Notes: generated by a model from the letters alone, not told the origin. DNA of 64,000 nt from Iodobacter fluviatilis (GCF_004194535.1 NZ_CP025781.1:62001-126000), one strand, 5' to 3'; shown: positions 17,809-28,955, counted from the stretch's first letter. Translations and numbers: made by a program.

Positions 17809-18729
17809 TTAATAACGAATTTTAGGATCAAGTAGCGCGTAGGCTAAATCAACCAATAAATTAAGTAATACCGCAACCACGGTCACCAAAACAACCAAAC
17901 CTAATACCAAGGTGTAATCTCGGTTACTTGCCCCATTGACGATTAATTTACCAATTCCAGGCAAAGAAAATACTGATTCAGTCACCACTGCCGCCGTAAT
18001 AGAGGAAATAGCCAGAGGCCCTAATACCGAAACCACCGGCAATAAGGCAGGCTTAATCGCATGGCGAAATACGATGGTTTTTAATGGCAAGCCTTTAGCA
18101 CGAGCGGTACGAATAAAGTTGCTACTCATTACCTCGATTAAGCTACCGCGCATCACACGAGCAATGGTTGATACGTTAATAAACGTTAACAAGGAAAGTG
18201 GCAAAATAATAAAGCGCAGATTAAATTCATCCCAACCACCGGCCGGCAAGATAGGAATCCAAATAGCAAAGACCAGGATCAACACAGGCCCTAAAACAAA
18301 GGATGGAATGGTGCTACCAATATTACCAATAAGCATCACAAAATAATCAACAAAACTATTTTGTTTTAACGCAGCAGTAATACCTAAACCTACACCAATA
18401 ATAATGGAGAGCAAGATAGCACCACCACCAATAGTCAAGGAAACAGGCAGCGCAGCGGAAACAAGGTCATTAACACTCCAATCGGCATAGCGAAAAGAAG
18501 CACCTAAATCCCCATGCAACAAACCTTTTAAATAATAGAGATATTGCTGCCAAAGTGGTAAATCCAAATGGTATTTGGCTTGTAAATTGGCCAGCACCGC
18601 TTCAGATACTTTGCGCTCTGAATCAAATGGGCCACCTGGTGTTAAATGAAGTAATAAATAGCAAACGGTAATAACCGCCAGCATTGTAGGAATTGTCGCC
18701 AGAACCCGGCGAAATGTATAAGACCACAT
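17809..18729 (-). CDS. oppB: oligopeptide ABC transporter permease OppB
   Basis: A 306-residue permease, the same length as E. coli OppB. It begins MWSYTFRRVLATIPTMLAVITVCYLLLHLTPGGPF and has the EAA-like loop RTARAKGLPLKTIVFRHAIKPALLP and the end LAYALLDPKIRY. I chose the ATG at 18729 because GAGAGGGG lies about six bases upstream; the frame is open to 18813, which would run into the oppA-oppB hairpin. Confidence 0.9.
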   Translation of the reverse strand: MWSYTFRRVLATIPTMLAVITVCYLLLHLTPGGPFDSERKVSEAVLANLQAKYHLDLPLWQQYLYYLKGLLHGDLGASFRYADWSVNDLVSAALPVSLTIGGGAILLSIIIGVGLGITAALKQNSFVDYFVMLIGNIGSTIPSFVLGPVLILVFAIWIPILPAGGWDEFNLRFIILPLSLLTFINVSTIARVMRGSLIEVMSSNFIRTARAKGLPLKTIVFRHAIKPALLPVVSVLGPLAISSITAAVVTESVFSLPGIGKLIVNGASNRDYTLVLGLVVLVTVVAVLLNLLVDLAYALLDPKIRY

Positions 18730-18814
18730 TATGCATCCCCTCTCGCTTATTGCGCATGCAATAAACATCGTATATGCGGGCCACTCTATGGCAGCCCTGC
18801 TTATACAAAACAAC

Positions 18815-18843
18815 GCCGCTTTAGGTTAAAAACCCAAAGCGGC
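18815..18843 (-). terminator. hairpin between oppA and oppB
   Basis: GCCGCTTT (18815-18822) pairs with AAAGCGGC (18836-18843), and AGGTT with an imperfect AACCC inside. On the minus strand GTTGTTTTG follows. In opp operons such a stem typically gives partial termination and protects the abundant oppA message; that role is inference. Confidence 0.6.
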
Positions 18844-18869
18844 CGCTCTTTAGTTTAATTTTAAGAAGA

Positions 18870-20477
18870 TCAATGCTTAGTAATGTAGAACTCTTTAGAC
18901 AAATAGCGATCTACTGGGTTCTTAGTTGAATAACCACCTACATAAGATTTAACCAAACGCGGCAAGGTATATTGCAGCAATGGAATCATTGGGTAATCAT
19001 CCATGATCATTTTTGCTGCTTGCGTCAGCAATGCTTTACGTTTAGCAGCATCCTGCTGATCATTCCCCTGCTTAATCAGCTCTTCTGCTTTTTTATTGCA
19101 GTTAGCATTATCATTTTGCGATGAGCCGCACTGAACCAAAGTCAGAAAGGTGGTGGCATCGTTGTAATCAGCAACCCAACCATTGCGGGCAATTTGGAAA
19201 TCACCATCGTGGCGTTTTTTCAATAGTACTTTAAATTCAAGGCTATCTAATTCAGTATTTAAACCCAGTTTGTTTTTCCACTCGGAAGAAGCAAACAAAG
19301 CCATTTTTTTATGGTAATCATCGGTATTATAAGTAAACTTAATTTTTGTACCAGGTTTCACGCCTGCTTCAGCCAATAACTTCTTGGCTTCTTCTACGCG
19401 CTTCGCCATTGGCCATTGGACCCAATCGTAGGTCGTGACATCAGCGCCTTCTAGGCCTTTAATAGTCACACCATACGCAGGGACTTGGCCATCAACAGTC
19501 ACTTTTTGCGCCAGAATATCACGATCCAATACCATAGACAGCGCTTTACGCACGCGCATATCTTTCATCATTGGATCTTTATTATTTAATGAATAATAGC
19601 GCAGCCCCAGCATTGGGCCATTTTTAATTTCATTAGGGAAATCTTTTTTAAGCTTTTCGTATTGCCCTGCTGGCAATTGGTAAAGGAAATCATTGTCACC
19701 CGACTGATACAATTTTAACTCTGCATTGCCCGCTTCTACTGGAAGATACGTCACACGTGTTAAAACTGTGTTCTTGGCATCCCAGTATTGAGCATTCTTT
19801 TCAATCACAATTTTGCTATTTACTTTCCAGTCTTTCAGTACATAAGCACCATTACCAACCATATTGCCAGGCTTAGTCCAATCCTTACCAAATTTATCAA
19901 CCGTTGCCTTATGCACAGGCGCAAATTGTGAATTAGATAAAACACTTGGTAAGTAGGTAATTGGGTTAGGTGTTTTTACTTCGAGCGTATATTTATCAAT
20001 CGCTTTAATAGCTAGCGTTGAAGGCGCTTTTTTTCCTTCAGCAATTTCAAGTCCATTTAATACAAAAATACCATAGGCTGTGCCGTACTGTGAGGCAAGC
20101 TTAGGGTCAAGAAAACGTTGCCAACCATATACAAAATCAGCCGCTGTAATCGGGTCACCATTAGAAAACTTAGCGTCTTTACGCAAAGTAAATACCCAAG
20201 TTGTTGGGTCAGTTTGCTTCCAGCTTGTTGCTACGCCTGGCTGTAAACGCCCTTCATTATCTGTTGTCGTTAAGCCTTCAAACAAATCACGGCTAATATT
20301 ATTCGCACCAACAGTCTCCGCAAGGTGAGGATCCAGTGATTCTACTTCTGTTCCATTATTACGAATCATTTCTTGCTTATCGCTAAGCTTAACGCCAGCA
20401 GGCACCGTCGCCGCAAATGCCGCGCCGCCTAATGCAATTGAAAGCGCGAATGTGACTGATTTCATGGTCCAGTTCAT
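18870..20477 (-). CDS. oppA: periplasmic oligopeptide-binding protein OppA
   Basis: A 535-residue solute-binding protein (SBP family 5; E. coli OppA 543). The signal peptide ends near GGAAFAA/TVPAGVKL. NGTEVESLDPHLAETVGANNISRDLFEGLTT and FTLRKDAKFSNGDPITAADFVYGWQRFLDP are the usual OppA blocks. AAGGAGACACA sits just before the ATG at 20477. It is the first gene of oppABCDF. Confidence 0.93.
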   Translation of the reverse strand: MNWTMKSVTFALSIALGGAAFAATVPAGVKLSDKQEMIRNNGTEVESLDPHLAETVGANNISRDLFEGLTTTDNEGRLQPGVATSWKQTDPTTWVFTLRKDAKFSNGDPITAADFVYGWQRFLDPKLASQYGTAYGIFVLNGLEIAEGKKAPSTLAIKAIDKYTLEVKTPNPITYLPSVLSNSQFAPVHKATVDKFGKDWTKPGNMVGNGAYVLKDWKVNSKIVIEKNAQYWDAKNTVLTRVTYLPVEAGNAELKLYQSGDNDFLYQLPAGQYEKLKKDFPNEIKNGPMLGLRYYSLNNKDPMMKDMRVRKALSMVLDRDILAQKVTVDGQVPAYGVTIKGLEGADVTTYDWVQWPMAKRVEEAKKLLAEAGVKPGTKIKFTYNTDDYHKKMALFASSEWKNKLGLNTELDSLEFKVLLKKRHDGDFQIARNGWVADYNDATTFLTLVQCGSSQNDNANCNKKAEELIKQGNDQQDAAKRKALLTQAAKMIMDDYPMIPLLQYTLPRLVKSYVGGYSTKNPVDRYLSKEFYITKH

Positions 20478-20520
20478 TGTGTCTCCTTAAAGGGCGATAC
20501 CCATTTGTGGCGGTTAAAAT

Positions 20521-20580
20521 AAGCCACTTCCCCGTTTAAAAGAAGTGGCTTAGATAAAGATACACGGCAAAAACCCGTGT
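20521..20580 (-). terminator. two hairpins downstream of the porin gene
   Basis: AAGCCACTTC (20521-20530) pairs with GAAGTGGCTT (20542-20551), and ACACGG (20562-20567) pairs with CCGTGT (20575-20580). Both lie between the porin stop and oppA. The first has ATTTTAA after it on the minus strand. They probably end porin transcription and may contribute to the oppA leader. Confidence 0.6.
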
Positions 20581-20601
20581 TACATCAGATAAAACGACTA
20601 C

Positions 20602-21630
20602 TTAAAATAAAATAATCATACCTGCACTGATTACTTTAGGTGTTTTTGTTAAACCATCGCTGATGCTAGTAGAGAATGTATTTTGATCTTTGTTCTGAAT
20701 TACAGCACCTTCAACATATAATAATGAAGATTTAGTTAAGTAGTAATCAGTACCAATTTCAAAGTGATTGGCCTTAGCAACTACCTTAGTGCCACCAACC
20801 TTACCTTCACCTTGGTAAACATAACCAACACGTGGAACCCACTTACCAATTTCGTACTGAGCCATTACGATAGCGCTATCACGCTTGAACTCGCCACCAG
20901 CAAGCATATCTTGCTTAGTGTTTTGATATAACGCACCAATTTGCAGGCCTTCAATTGGGAATACTTTTGCACCCAGCAAGTATGAAGTCATCTTGCCATC
21001 GCCCTTAAGCGAAATACCACCAGTTTCACTAGTGCGTGCTTGGTTTTTCAGGCTATTCACGCCACCATAAATTGCAAACTTGCTGTGTGTGTAGTTAGCA
21101 GTCGCATCGTAACCTTTTTGGCTACCGGCAATGTCAGCGCGGTTATCAATCACCGCATTTACCGAGGCAGAAAAACCACCCCATGTTGGTGTTGTGTAGT
21201 AAGCCGCACTTTCATGGCGTGTACGGTAAGTTGCGTCCTTAAAGGTGCTAGCTAGGGTTGTATTGCTTTCAAACAAATCAAAAGCTTCTACCAGCAGGTC
21301 ATAAGCACCTTTGCTTCGACCAAAACGCAAAGTACCCGCATCTTTTGTTTCAACACCAATCCACGCTTCACGTGTGCCAAAATTGCCACCAACATCTGAC
21401 TCAATCTTCCACAGTAGATTAGAGCCGTTATCCAGCTTATCAGTGCCTTTAAAACCAACACGGCTACCAATATCTTGCAGGGAAAATTTATTTGCTTCAC
21501 CTGTGCCGCTTACAGCATTGCCGTAATCAAGTGATTTTTGTGCGATACCATAAAGTGTTACATCTGCTTGGGCATATGAAACTACGCACAAACTAGCTAC
21601 GGCAATTGCCAAAATTTTCTTAACAGTCAT
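20602..21630 (-). CDS. general porin of the Neisseriales/betaproteobacterial type
   Basis: An outer-membrane beta-barrel, 342 residues. The signal peptide MTVKKILAIAVASLCVVSYAQA is followed by DVTLYGIAQKSLDYG, the standard start of Gram-negative porins, and by SLQDIGSRVGFKGTDKLDNGSNLLWKIE. The C-terminal residue is Phe (AGMIILF), as the BAM complex needs. The start is the ATG at 21630, with TAAGGAGAA about nine bases upstream. The AT-rich upstream region suggests a strong separate promoter. Confidence 0.9.
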   Translation of the reverse strand: MTVKKILAIAVASLCVVSYAQADVTLYGIAQKSLDYGNAVSGTGEANKFSLQDIGSRVGFKGTDKLDNGSNLLWKIESDVGGNFGTREAWIGVETKDAGTLRFGRSKGAYDLLVEAFDLFESNTTLASTFKDATYRTRHESAAYYTTPTWGGFSASVNAVIDNRADIAGSQKGYDATANYTHSKFAIYGGVNSLKNQARTSETGGISLKGDGKMTSYLLGAKVFPIEGLQIGALYQNTKQDMLAGGEFKRDSAIVMAQYEIGKWVPRVGYVYQGEGKVGGTKVVAKANHFEIGTDYYLTKSSLLYVEGAVIQNKDQNTFSTSISDGLTKTPKVISAGMIILF

Positions 21631-22452
21631 TTTCAAATTCTCCTTAAGGTCAACAAGACCTGCCTTGTGTGCTTAAGAAGATATGCTTTTTTCCTATAGC
21701 CTGCCTAGCGCAGGTATACCTACCATTTTTTTCACCACAGCTCCCACAAAATCAGGAATGAAAACACTTATTGCAATCAATGCTTATTTCATTGTGTTAA
21801 AAATCAATACCAGATAAACGCCCTATTTTGGTGCAAACCCAAAATAGCCATACATAGCAACAGCTAGGTATTTCTTACGAAACCACAAACACAACAAGGG
21901 AATAATTACACTAAGCATTAGCAAGCAAACAATCAAAACGCACCAAAATAGTGCTAAAAAGAGAAAACACAACCTATGCGAAGATTTAAAATCCGCAGCT
22001 AAACCACCAACTATCACAAAAAAACATAAATACAAGACCAAGTAAACGCGATTATCCACCGCCGATCAGCTTAGTTTCCATAAACATAATAAAAAAAAAC
22101 ACAAAAAATACCAAAAAACCCCTAGTCACATGGTGTTGTTTTTTTTTAACACTCCAAAAGGATCATCAAACACAGACAAAATCAAGATACAAAGTACCAC
22201 AAAACACCAAGGTAATCACCCTATAAATCCACAACATTACGCAGAATATGCATAAAAAATTTTACCAATCAAGTAACAAATAATCATTTACAACAGCAAA
22301 TGAACACATCTACTTAGCTTCTCGCACCAAATGTGGCAAATTCATTACTGCGCATCGTGGCACCTCTGAACAACACCACTTAACCACAAACTCCGTAGCT
22401 AAGATGCGAACACTGCAAGTTACCTAACCAAGCCATCGGCTAAAATTCAATA
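21631..22452. other. AT-rich intergenic region upstream of the porin
   Basis: Over 800 bases of low-G+C sequence with oligo-A and oligo-T runs between purA and the porin gene. I see no confident gene. One hydrophobic frame (21823-22059, minus, GTG start, 78 codons) has two possible membrane segments but no ribosome site. The porin promoter must lie at the left end, but I cannot pick out clear -35 and -10 boxes. Confidence 0.5.
21823..22059 (-). CDS. possible small membrane protein (78 aa), doubtful
   Basis: A GTG-initiated frame encoding MDNRVYLVLYLCFFVIVGGL, a charged turn, CFLFLALFWCVLIVCLLMLS and an end with RKKYLAVAMYGYFGFAPK. Two to three hydrophobic stretches are present, but AT-rich DNA gives hydrophobic frames by chance. 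There is no clear Shine-Dalgarno sequence. Confidence 0.2.
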   Translation of the reverse strand: MDNRVYLVLYLCFFVIVGGLAADFKSSHRLCFLFLALFWCVLIVCLLMLSVIIPLLCLWFRKKYLAVAMYGYFGFAPK

Positions 22453-22496
22453 AAAAAAGGGCGGGGCTCTGTACCTCACAGAACCCCACCCTTTTT
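22453..22496 (-). terminator. rho-independent terminator of purA
   Basis: AAAGGGCGGGGCTCTGT pairs, with two C-A mismatches, with ACAGAACCCCACCCTTT. On the minus strand TTTTTTT follows. It lies about 70 bases after the purA stop. Confidence 0.8.
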
Positions 22497-22568
22497 AGGT
22501 AGACACTAAGCTAATTAATTAAGCAAGCCAGCAAATGACTCAAGCCGTATAAACCTTTGAATGCCCTT

Positions 22569-23912
<1,344 letters not shown>

Positions 23913-23979
23913 TTAACGCGCCATGCACTAAATGTGCCCGCCCCATTACTGGGGCAAACATACTCAAAAACTAAAATCC

Positions 23980-25131
23980 CTAAACTTTTACAATGGGAAC
24001 GAGCTGCCACCGCCCATCCTGCAAGCTAAGCATGCGATCAATACTGACTTCAGATGCCACTACACCAAGATCTATCATTACGATCTCGCCTGCATCGCGC
24101 AATTCATGAATCGCAAGCCGCAAAGCTGCATCATCTCCACTTGGTGCCAATATCCCAGCCCGTAAAGAAGGAAAAGGTAGCGCAGAAAACTCGCGCAAAT
24201 CCATACTAAAACCTGTCGCTGGCCTCGATCGGCCAAACTTTTCCCCTACGCTATCATAGCGACCACCACGGGCCACAGCATTGGTAAAGCCCTTTGCATA
24301 GGCAGCAAAAACTAAGCCGGTATGATAATAACTACTGCGTAATTCAGATAAATCAAAGTGCGCAACAATCCCACGCAACTGCAAGGCCAAGGTAAGCAAC
24401 TCCAAACTGTCGAGTGCAGCCAAAACCCTTGGTAGCTGAGGTAATTTTGCTCGCGCATGAGCCAGTACCTCGCTACTTCCATAGAATGTTGGTAGCAATA
24501 ATAATCCAGCCTGTAAATCAGCAGGAATGCCAGCCGTTGTTTCTTGAATAGTGGCGACATCTTTTTGCTGAATAGCAGCAAATACTTCTGCCCGCTGATT
24601 ACCCTGTAAATTTGCAGCATCTGCTAAAGCATCAAACAAACCAATATGCCCAATATCTAGACGCGGCTCACTTAAGCCCGCCAAAGCCAAAGCGGCAAAC
24701 ATCAACTCCACAGCCTCTACATCAGCAGCAACGCCTGCACAACCATAAATTTCCGCGCCAATTTGCCGAGGTTCACGCGTGGACAACACGCCATCTGGCC
24801 GAGTATTCACCACAGACCCTGCATAACAAAGCCGCGTAACACCTTGACGATTCAAAATATGTGCATCAATTCTAGCGACTTGCGGGGTGATATCTGCACG
24901 CAAGCCCATTTGTCGACCCGTCAATTCGTCGACCAATTTAAATGTTTTTAAATCAAGCGCACTGTCATCTTGTGTAAACAGAGACTCAACATACTCGATC
25001 AAAGGTGGGGCAACTTGCTCATAACCATAGCAGGCAAATAGATCCAACACTTTACGGCGCAATGCCTCAATCTGCCGAGCTTCTGAAGGCAAAACATCGG
25101 AAATATACTCGGGTAGTATCCAATTACGCAT
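23980..25131 (-). CDS. hisZ: ATP phosphoribosyltransferase regulatory subunit
   Basis: A 383-residue HisRS-like protein without tRNA charging activity. It activates the short form of HisG in the first step of histidine synthesis. It starts MRNWILPEYISDVLPSEARQIEALRRKVLDLF and has motif 2-like MGLRADITPQVARIDAH and ARGGRYDSVGEKFGRSRPATGFSMDLREF. It lies upstream of purA, the order usual in betaproteobacteria. Confidence 0.93.
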   Translation of the reverse strand: MRNWILPEYISDVLPSEARQIEALRRKVLDLFACYGYEQVAPPLIEYVESLFTQDDSALDLKTFKLVDELTGRQMGLRADITPQVARIDAHILNRQGVTRLCYAGSVVNTRPDGVLSTREPRQIGAEIYGCAGVAADVEAVELMFAALALAGLSEPRLDIGHIGLFDALADAANLQGNQRAEVFAAIQQKDVATIQETTAGIPADLQAGLLLLPTFYGSSEVLAHARAKLPQLPRVLAALDSLELLTLALQLRGIVAHFDLSELRSSYYHTGLVFAAYAKGFTNAVARGGRYDSVGEKFGRSRPATGFSMDLREFSALPFPSLRAGILAPSGDDAALRLAIHELRDAGEIVMIDLGVVASEVSIDRMLSLQDGRWQLVPIVKV

Positions 25132-25151
25132 TTAGTTTTCTTCAAACAAAG

Positions 25152-25232
25152 GCCCGCCCGTACTTGGTGTACGGTGCGGGCACAAGCATCGACCATTTGA
25201 AAGCACCTCAAGTCATTTCAGATAAATGACTT
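25152..25232. other. two hairpins upstream of hisZ
   Basis: GCCCGC-CCGTAC (25152 on) pairs with GTACGG-GCGGGC (to 25181), with a single bulge. AAGTCATTT (25210-25218) pairs perfectly with AAATGACTT (25224-25232). Neither has a T-run on the minus strand. They may be processing or attenuation structures between hflC and hisZ. Confidence 0.4.
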
Positions 25233-25314
25233 GTAGCGCCATGATGCTTTTCAAACAATCTATTAAGAGAGATCTAGCCAAGCAACAAAGCTAAACCTAA
25301 GAGCTAACTTAAAG

Positions 25315-25392
25315 CTATTTTACCACCATTAAGACCAACGTTTTTTGCACTAGGCTAACAAACAGCAAAGTCAGTGCAAAAAACCAATCCAT
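25315..25392 (-). CDS. 25-codon hydrophobic frame after hflC
   Basis: MDWFFALTLLFVSLVQKTLVLMVVK, starting eight bases after the hflC stop. In many proteobacteria a short DUF2065 membrane protein gene occupies this spot. This frame is much shorter and could be a remnant, a micro-protein or chance. Confidence 0.2.
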   Translation of the reverse strand: MDWFFALTLLFVSLVQKTLVLMVVK

Positions 25393-25399
25393 AAACCAC

Positions 25400-26269
25400 T
25401 TATTTAGCCTTAGGATTCTTCATATACTTAAAGAATTCTGAGCTAGGATCAACCACCATCACATCAGTCTTCTTCGCAAAACTTTGCTTGTAGGCATCCA
25501 TGCTCTTATAGAACGAGTAGAACTCTGGATTACGCCCATAAGCTTCGCCATAAATAGCAGCAGCTTTTGCATCGCCATCACCCTTAATTTGCTGAGCTTT
25601 GTTGTAAGCATTTGCCAAAGTAACTTCACGCTGGCGATCTGCATCAGCCTTGATCTTTTCAGCTTCAGCCGAGCCTTCAGCACGCATTTGATTCGCCACC
25701 GCTTTACGCTCTGACTGCATACGTTCGTACACAGAATTGAGCGTAGCGTCTTCTAGCTCAACACGCTTGATCCGCACGTCGATCACTTGCACGCCAATCC
25801 GTGCAGCATCAGAATCAGCCACTTTGCGTACCGTATCCATCACCTCATCGCGCTTGCCTGAAATCACATCTTGCACCGTGCGCTTACCAAACTCATCGCG
25901 CAGCATATTATTAACAGTATTGCGTAAACGCTCTACTGCCTTACGCTGATCAACACCCACCGCTTTGTAGTACTTTTCTACATCAACGATTTTCCACTTA
26001 ATAAAACTATCGACCTTTACGTTCATCTTTTCGATAGTTTGAATACGCGCAGGCGCTTCTTCGTCAATAGTCAAAATACGTTTATCAAAATAACGCACTT
26101 CTTGTAACAAAGGCACTTTGAAATTAATACCTGGATTTGTAATCACTCGCACTGCTTCAGAAAACTGAAACACCACCGCATATTGGCGTTGATCAACAGT
26201 AAAGAATGACAGTGAGAACACAAACAAAGCCAACAATACCAAGGCTAAAGTAGAAAGAATTCGATTCAT
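25400..26269 (-). CDS. hflC: FtsH modulator HflC
   Basis: A 289-residue SPFH/prohibitin-domain protein. One N-terminal membrane anchor (LALVLLALFVFSLSFFTVDQRQYAVVFQFSEAV) is followed by the SPFH domain in the periplasm and a long Ala/Glu-rich coiled coil (QMRAEGSAEAEKIKADADRQREV). With HflK it forms a cage around the FtsH protease and restrains degradation of membrane proteins. It lies 12 bases after hflK. Confidence 0.93.
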   Translation of the reverse strand: MNRILSTLALVLLALFVFSLSFFTVDQRQYAVVFQFSEAVRVITNPGINFKVPLLQEVRYFDKRILTIDEEAPARIQTIEKMNVKVDSFIKWKIVDVEKYYKAVGVDQRKAVERLRNTVNNMLRDEFGKRTVQDVISGKRDEVMDTVRKVADSDAARIGVQVIDVRIKRVELEDATLNSVYERMQSERKAVANQMRAEGSAEAEKIKADADRQREVTLANAYNKAQQIKGDGDAKAAAIYGEAYGRNPEFYSFYKSMDAYKQSFAKKTDVMVVDPSSEFFKYMKNPKAK

Positions 26270-26281
26270 GCTGCTCTCCCC

Positions 26282-27451
26282 TTAGCGGCCGTCGCGCGTT
26301 GAAGCGCGAACATTACGATTGGCAGCATCATTTGCTGCACTAGGCTCAGCCATTTTAGCCGCGTCTGCAGGCGCAGGAGCCGCCGCTGGCGTTGTCATTT
26401 GCATTAATTTATCCAAAGGCAGGTAAAGCAAATTGCCACTCGATTTTTGATCGATCAACAACTTTGTCGTGTTTTGGAACACTTGCTGCATCGTGTCAAA
26501 GTACATCCGGTCCCGCGTCACTTGTGGCGCTTTCGCATACTCTGCAGCCACCTGCTTAAAGCGGGATGCATCCCCTTCTGCTTGCGAAACAACGCGTGAG
26601 CGATAACCTTCAGATTCTTCCGAAAGACGTGCTGCCATACCGCCCGCCTTAGGAATCACATCATTCGCGTAAGCCGTACCTTCGTTAATCAAACGCGCTT
26701 TATCTTGACGCGCTTTTACCGCGTCAGAGAATGCAGCTTGCACCTGATCAGGCGGCTGTACATCAGAGATGTTCACACGAGAAACCGCAACCCCTACGCC
26801 GTAACGATCCAGCAGGTTTTGGACGATTTCCTTAGTATCTTCACCGATTTTGCCGCGCCCTTCATTGAGCACGTAATCGACTTTATTCTTACCTACGACT
26901 TCACGAATCGCAGTTTGAGCAATCTGCTTAACTAAATCTTTAGCATCACGGTCTGTTGTGCGGTTAAAGAATACAAAGTCATGAGCAGACTTCAGGTTGT
27001 ATTGCACTTCCAGACGCACTTCGAGGATATTTTGATCCCCAGTCAGCATCATCGATTCGTCCCCTGCACGACCTTCACTACCAGGTGTTCCGACTTCTAA
27101 GCTACGAATTTCCGTCATATTCACGATTTCGCGTGATTCAACCGGCCATGGCAAATGCCAATGCAGACCCGGCTTTTCTACCGTTTCTACATAACGACCA
27201 AAACGCATGATTACCGCATTTTCACGCTCATCAACCACATAAAACCCAGATGCGGCCCAAAGCACGGCTACTGCAACAGCAACTACAACAGCAGCACCTG
27301 CACCGGCGCGGCTATTGCCACCCCCCTGCTGCTGGGGTGAGCCATCTCCGCCAAATAGGCGAGAGATTTTGCTTGTGATATTTCTAATAATTTCATCCAG
27401 ATCAGGCGGGCCATTACGGCGACCGCCCCATTGCGGGTCATTTTGACTCAT
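26282..27451 (-). CDS. hflK: FtsH modulator HflK
   Basis: A 389-residue partner of HflC. The N-terminus is Gly/Pro/Asn-rich (MSQNDPQWGGRRNGPPDLDE), with one membrane helix at about 52-70. Then comes the SPFH domain (DERENAVIMRFGRYVETVEKPGLHWHLPWPVE) and coiled coil, and an Ala/Pro-rich tail. Its start overlaps the end of hflX by 14 bases. Confidence 0.93.
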   Translation of the reverse strand: MSQNDPQWGGRRNGPPDLDEIIRNITSKISRLFGGDGSPQQQGGGNSRAGAGAAVVVAVAVAVLWAASGFYVVDERENAVIMRFGRYVETVEKPGLHWHLPWPVESREIVNMTEIRSLEVGTPGSEGRAGDESMMLTGDQNILEVRLEVQYNLKSAHDFVFFNRTTDRDAKDLVKQIAQTAIREVVGKNKVDYVLNEGRGKIGEDTKEIVQNLLDRYGVGVAVSRVNISDVQPPDQVQAAFSDAVKARQDKARLINEGTAYANDVIPKAGGMAARLSEESEGYRSRVVSQAEGDASRFKQVAAEYAKAPQVTRDRMYFDTMQQVFQNTTKLLIDQKSSGNLLYLPLDKLMQMTTPAAAPAPADAAKMAEPSAANDAANRNVRASTRDGR

Positions 27452-28562
27452 TAGTTAACTCAGCTGTTTTTAGTGGATGGCTTAAAGCCTCAAGCAGCGC
27501 GGCACGAAGTGCATCAAGCCCTGTCCCTTGGGTAGCACTCAAACGCACTGCGCAAATTCTACCATACTCGTCGTGATCAACACTCGGAGGCATGTCGCGC
27601 AGATCAATCTTATTATTGACCATCAATTGTGGAATACGTTCCGCACCAATCTCACTTAATACTTTATTCACCTCAATAATCTGCATATCACGCAATGGAT
27701 GATTCACATCCACCACATGTAAAAGCAAATCAGCTTGAATTGTTTCCTCTAAAGTAGCGTGAAATGCCGCGACTAAAGTATGCGGCAATTGCCGAATAAA
27801 ACCCACTGTATCCGACAATACAATCGAATGCTCTGGATCAAGATATAGCTTTCTTGATGTTGTATCTAATGTTGCAAACAATTGATCTGCAACGTAAATC
27901 TTCGATTTAGTTAATGCATTAAATAAAGACGACTTTCCTGCATTGGTATAGCCCACAATTGCCACACTAAATTGACGATTACGCTCACGCGCTCGGCGCT
28001 GAGTAGCACGCTGCTTTTGTACCGTTGCCAATTGATCTTTTAGGCGCTTAACCCGAGCACCAAGCAAACGGCGATCTGTTTCTAACTGAGACTCACCTGG
28101 CCCACGCATGCCAATCCCACCTTTTTGTCTTTCCAGGTGAGTCCAACCGCGGATAAGCCGAGTCGAAATATGCGACAACTGCGCCAATTCAACTTGTAAT
28201 TTACCTTCTGCAGTACGCGCTCGCTGGGCGAAGATATCTAAAATCAGCGTAGTACGGTCGACAACACGACATTGCAATACTTTTTCTAAATTACGTTCTT
28301 GCGAAGGGGAAAGAGCGTGATTAAAAATAACCAACTCTGCCTCATGAGCACGAACTACTTCAGCAATTTCTTGAACCTTACCCGTCCCTGCAAAATAAGC
28401 ACGATCTGGCCTACTGCGCTTACCCTCAACGGTTGCAAGAATATTTGCACCCGCACTTTCTACCAGCTGAACGAATTCCTCAGCACCATCTTGATAATCC
28501 ACCTCACCAAAGTCAAGGCAAACCAAGACAGCCCTGTCTCCACCCTTATGGCGCTCAAACAT
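27438..28562 (-). CDS. hflX: ribosome-associated GTPase HflX
   Basis: A 374-residue Obg-HflX-type GTPase that rescues stalled or heat-damaged ribosomes. The N-terminal nucleotide-binding domain and coiled coil (GGIGMRGPGESQLETDRRLL) precede the G domain: G1 GYTNAGKSSLFN, G2 region FATLDTTSRKLYL, G3 DTVGF, G4 NKIDL. The ATG at 28562 follows AAAAGG; the frame is open to 28613. Confidence 0.93.
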   Translation of the reverse strand: MFERHKGGDRAVLVCLDFGEVDYQDGAEEFVQLVESAGANILATVEGKRSRPDRAYFAGTGKVQEIAEVVRAHEAELVIFNHALSPSQERNLEKVLQCRVVDRTTLILDIFAQRARTAEGKLQVELAQLSHISTRLIRGWTHLERQKGGIGMRGPGESQLETDRRLLGARVKRLKDQLATVQKQRATQRRARERNRQFSVAIVGYTNAGKSSLFNALTKSKIYVADQLFATLDTTSRKLYLDPEHSIVLSDTVGFIRQLPHTLVAAFHATLEETIQADLLLHVVDVNHPLRDMQIIEVNKVLSEIGAERIPQLMVNNKIDLRDMPPSVDHDEYGRICAVRLSATQGTGLDALRAALLEALSHPLKTAELTNESK

Positions 28563-28612
28563 GCATGACCTTTTAATCAAAAACACCGTGTAAAGCCGTT
28601 TGGCCCAACACA

Positions 28613-28647
28613 AAAAACCCCGAAAGACCCAGTCAATCGGGGTTTTT
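28613..28647 (-). terminator. terminator between hfq and hflX
   Basis: AAAAACCCCGA (28613-28623) pairs with TCGGGGTTTTT (28637-28647). TTTTTTG ends the stem on the minus strand. hflX expression then relies on readthrough or on a promoter in the 120-bp gap. Confidence 0.75.
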
Positions 28648-28685
28648 AAACTGTACTGCTGCCTCTAACTAATAGATTCAAAAAT

Positions 28686-28955
28686 CTATCCAGCATCAAC
28701 CACAACATCAGCAGGTGACAATTGCCCTGCGTGCTCATGCGGAATAGAAACAGGGCGAGATGGCACAACAGTTGAAATAGCGTGCTTATAGACCATTTGC
28801 GTTACATTATTACGCAATAGAACAACGTATTGGTCAAAAGACTCGATTTGCCCCTGTAATTTAATCCCATTCACCAAATAAATGTAAACAGGCACATGCT
28901 CTTTACGCAGTACGTTCAAGAATGGGTCTTGCAACATTTGCCCCTTAGCGCTCAT
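28686..28955 (-). CDS. hfq: RNA chaperone Hfq
   Basis: An 89-residue Sm-like protein that forms a hexamer and pairs small RNAs with mRNAs. [31 protein letters not shown] (Sm1) and [26 protein letters not shown] (Sm2, with the YKHAI signature) are intact. The C-terminal tail is short. The ATG at 28955 has TTGGAGA about nine bases before it. Confidence 0.96.
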   Translation of the reverse strand: MSAKGQMLQDPFLNVLRKEHVPVYIYLVNGIKLQGQIESFDQYVVLLRNNVTQMVYKHAISTVVPSRPVSIPHEHAGQLSPADVVVDAG

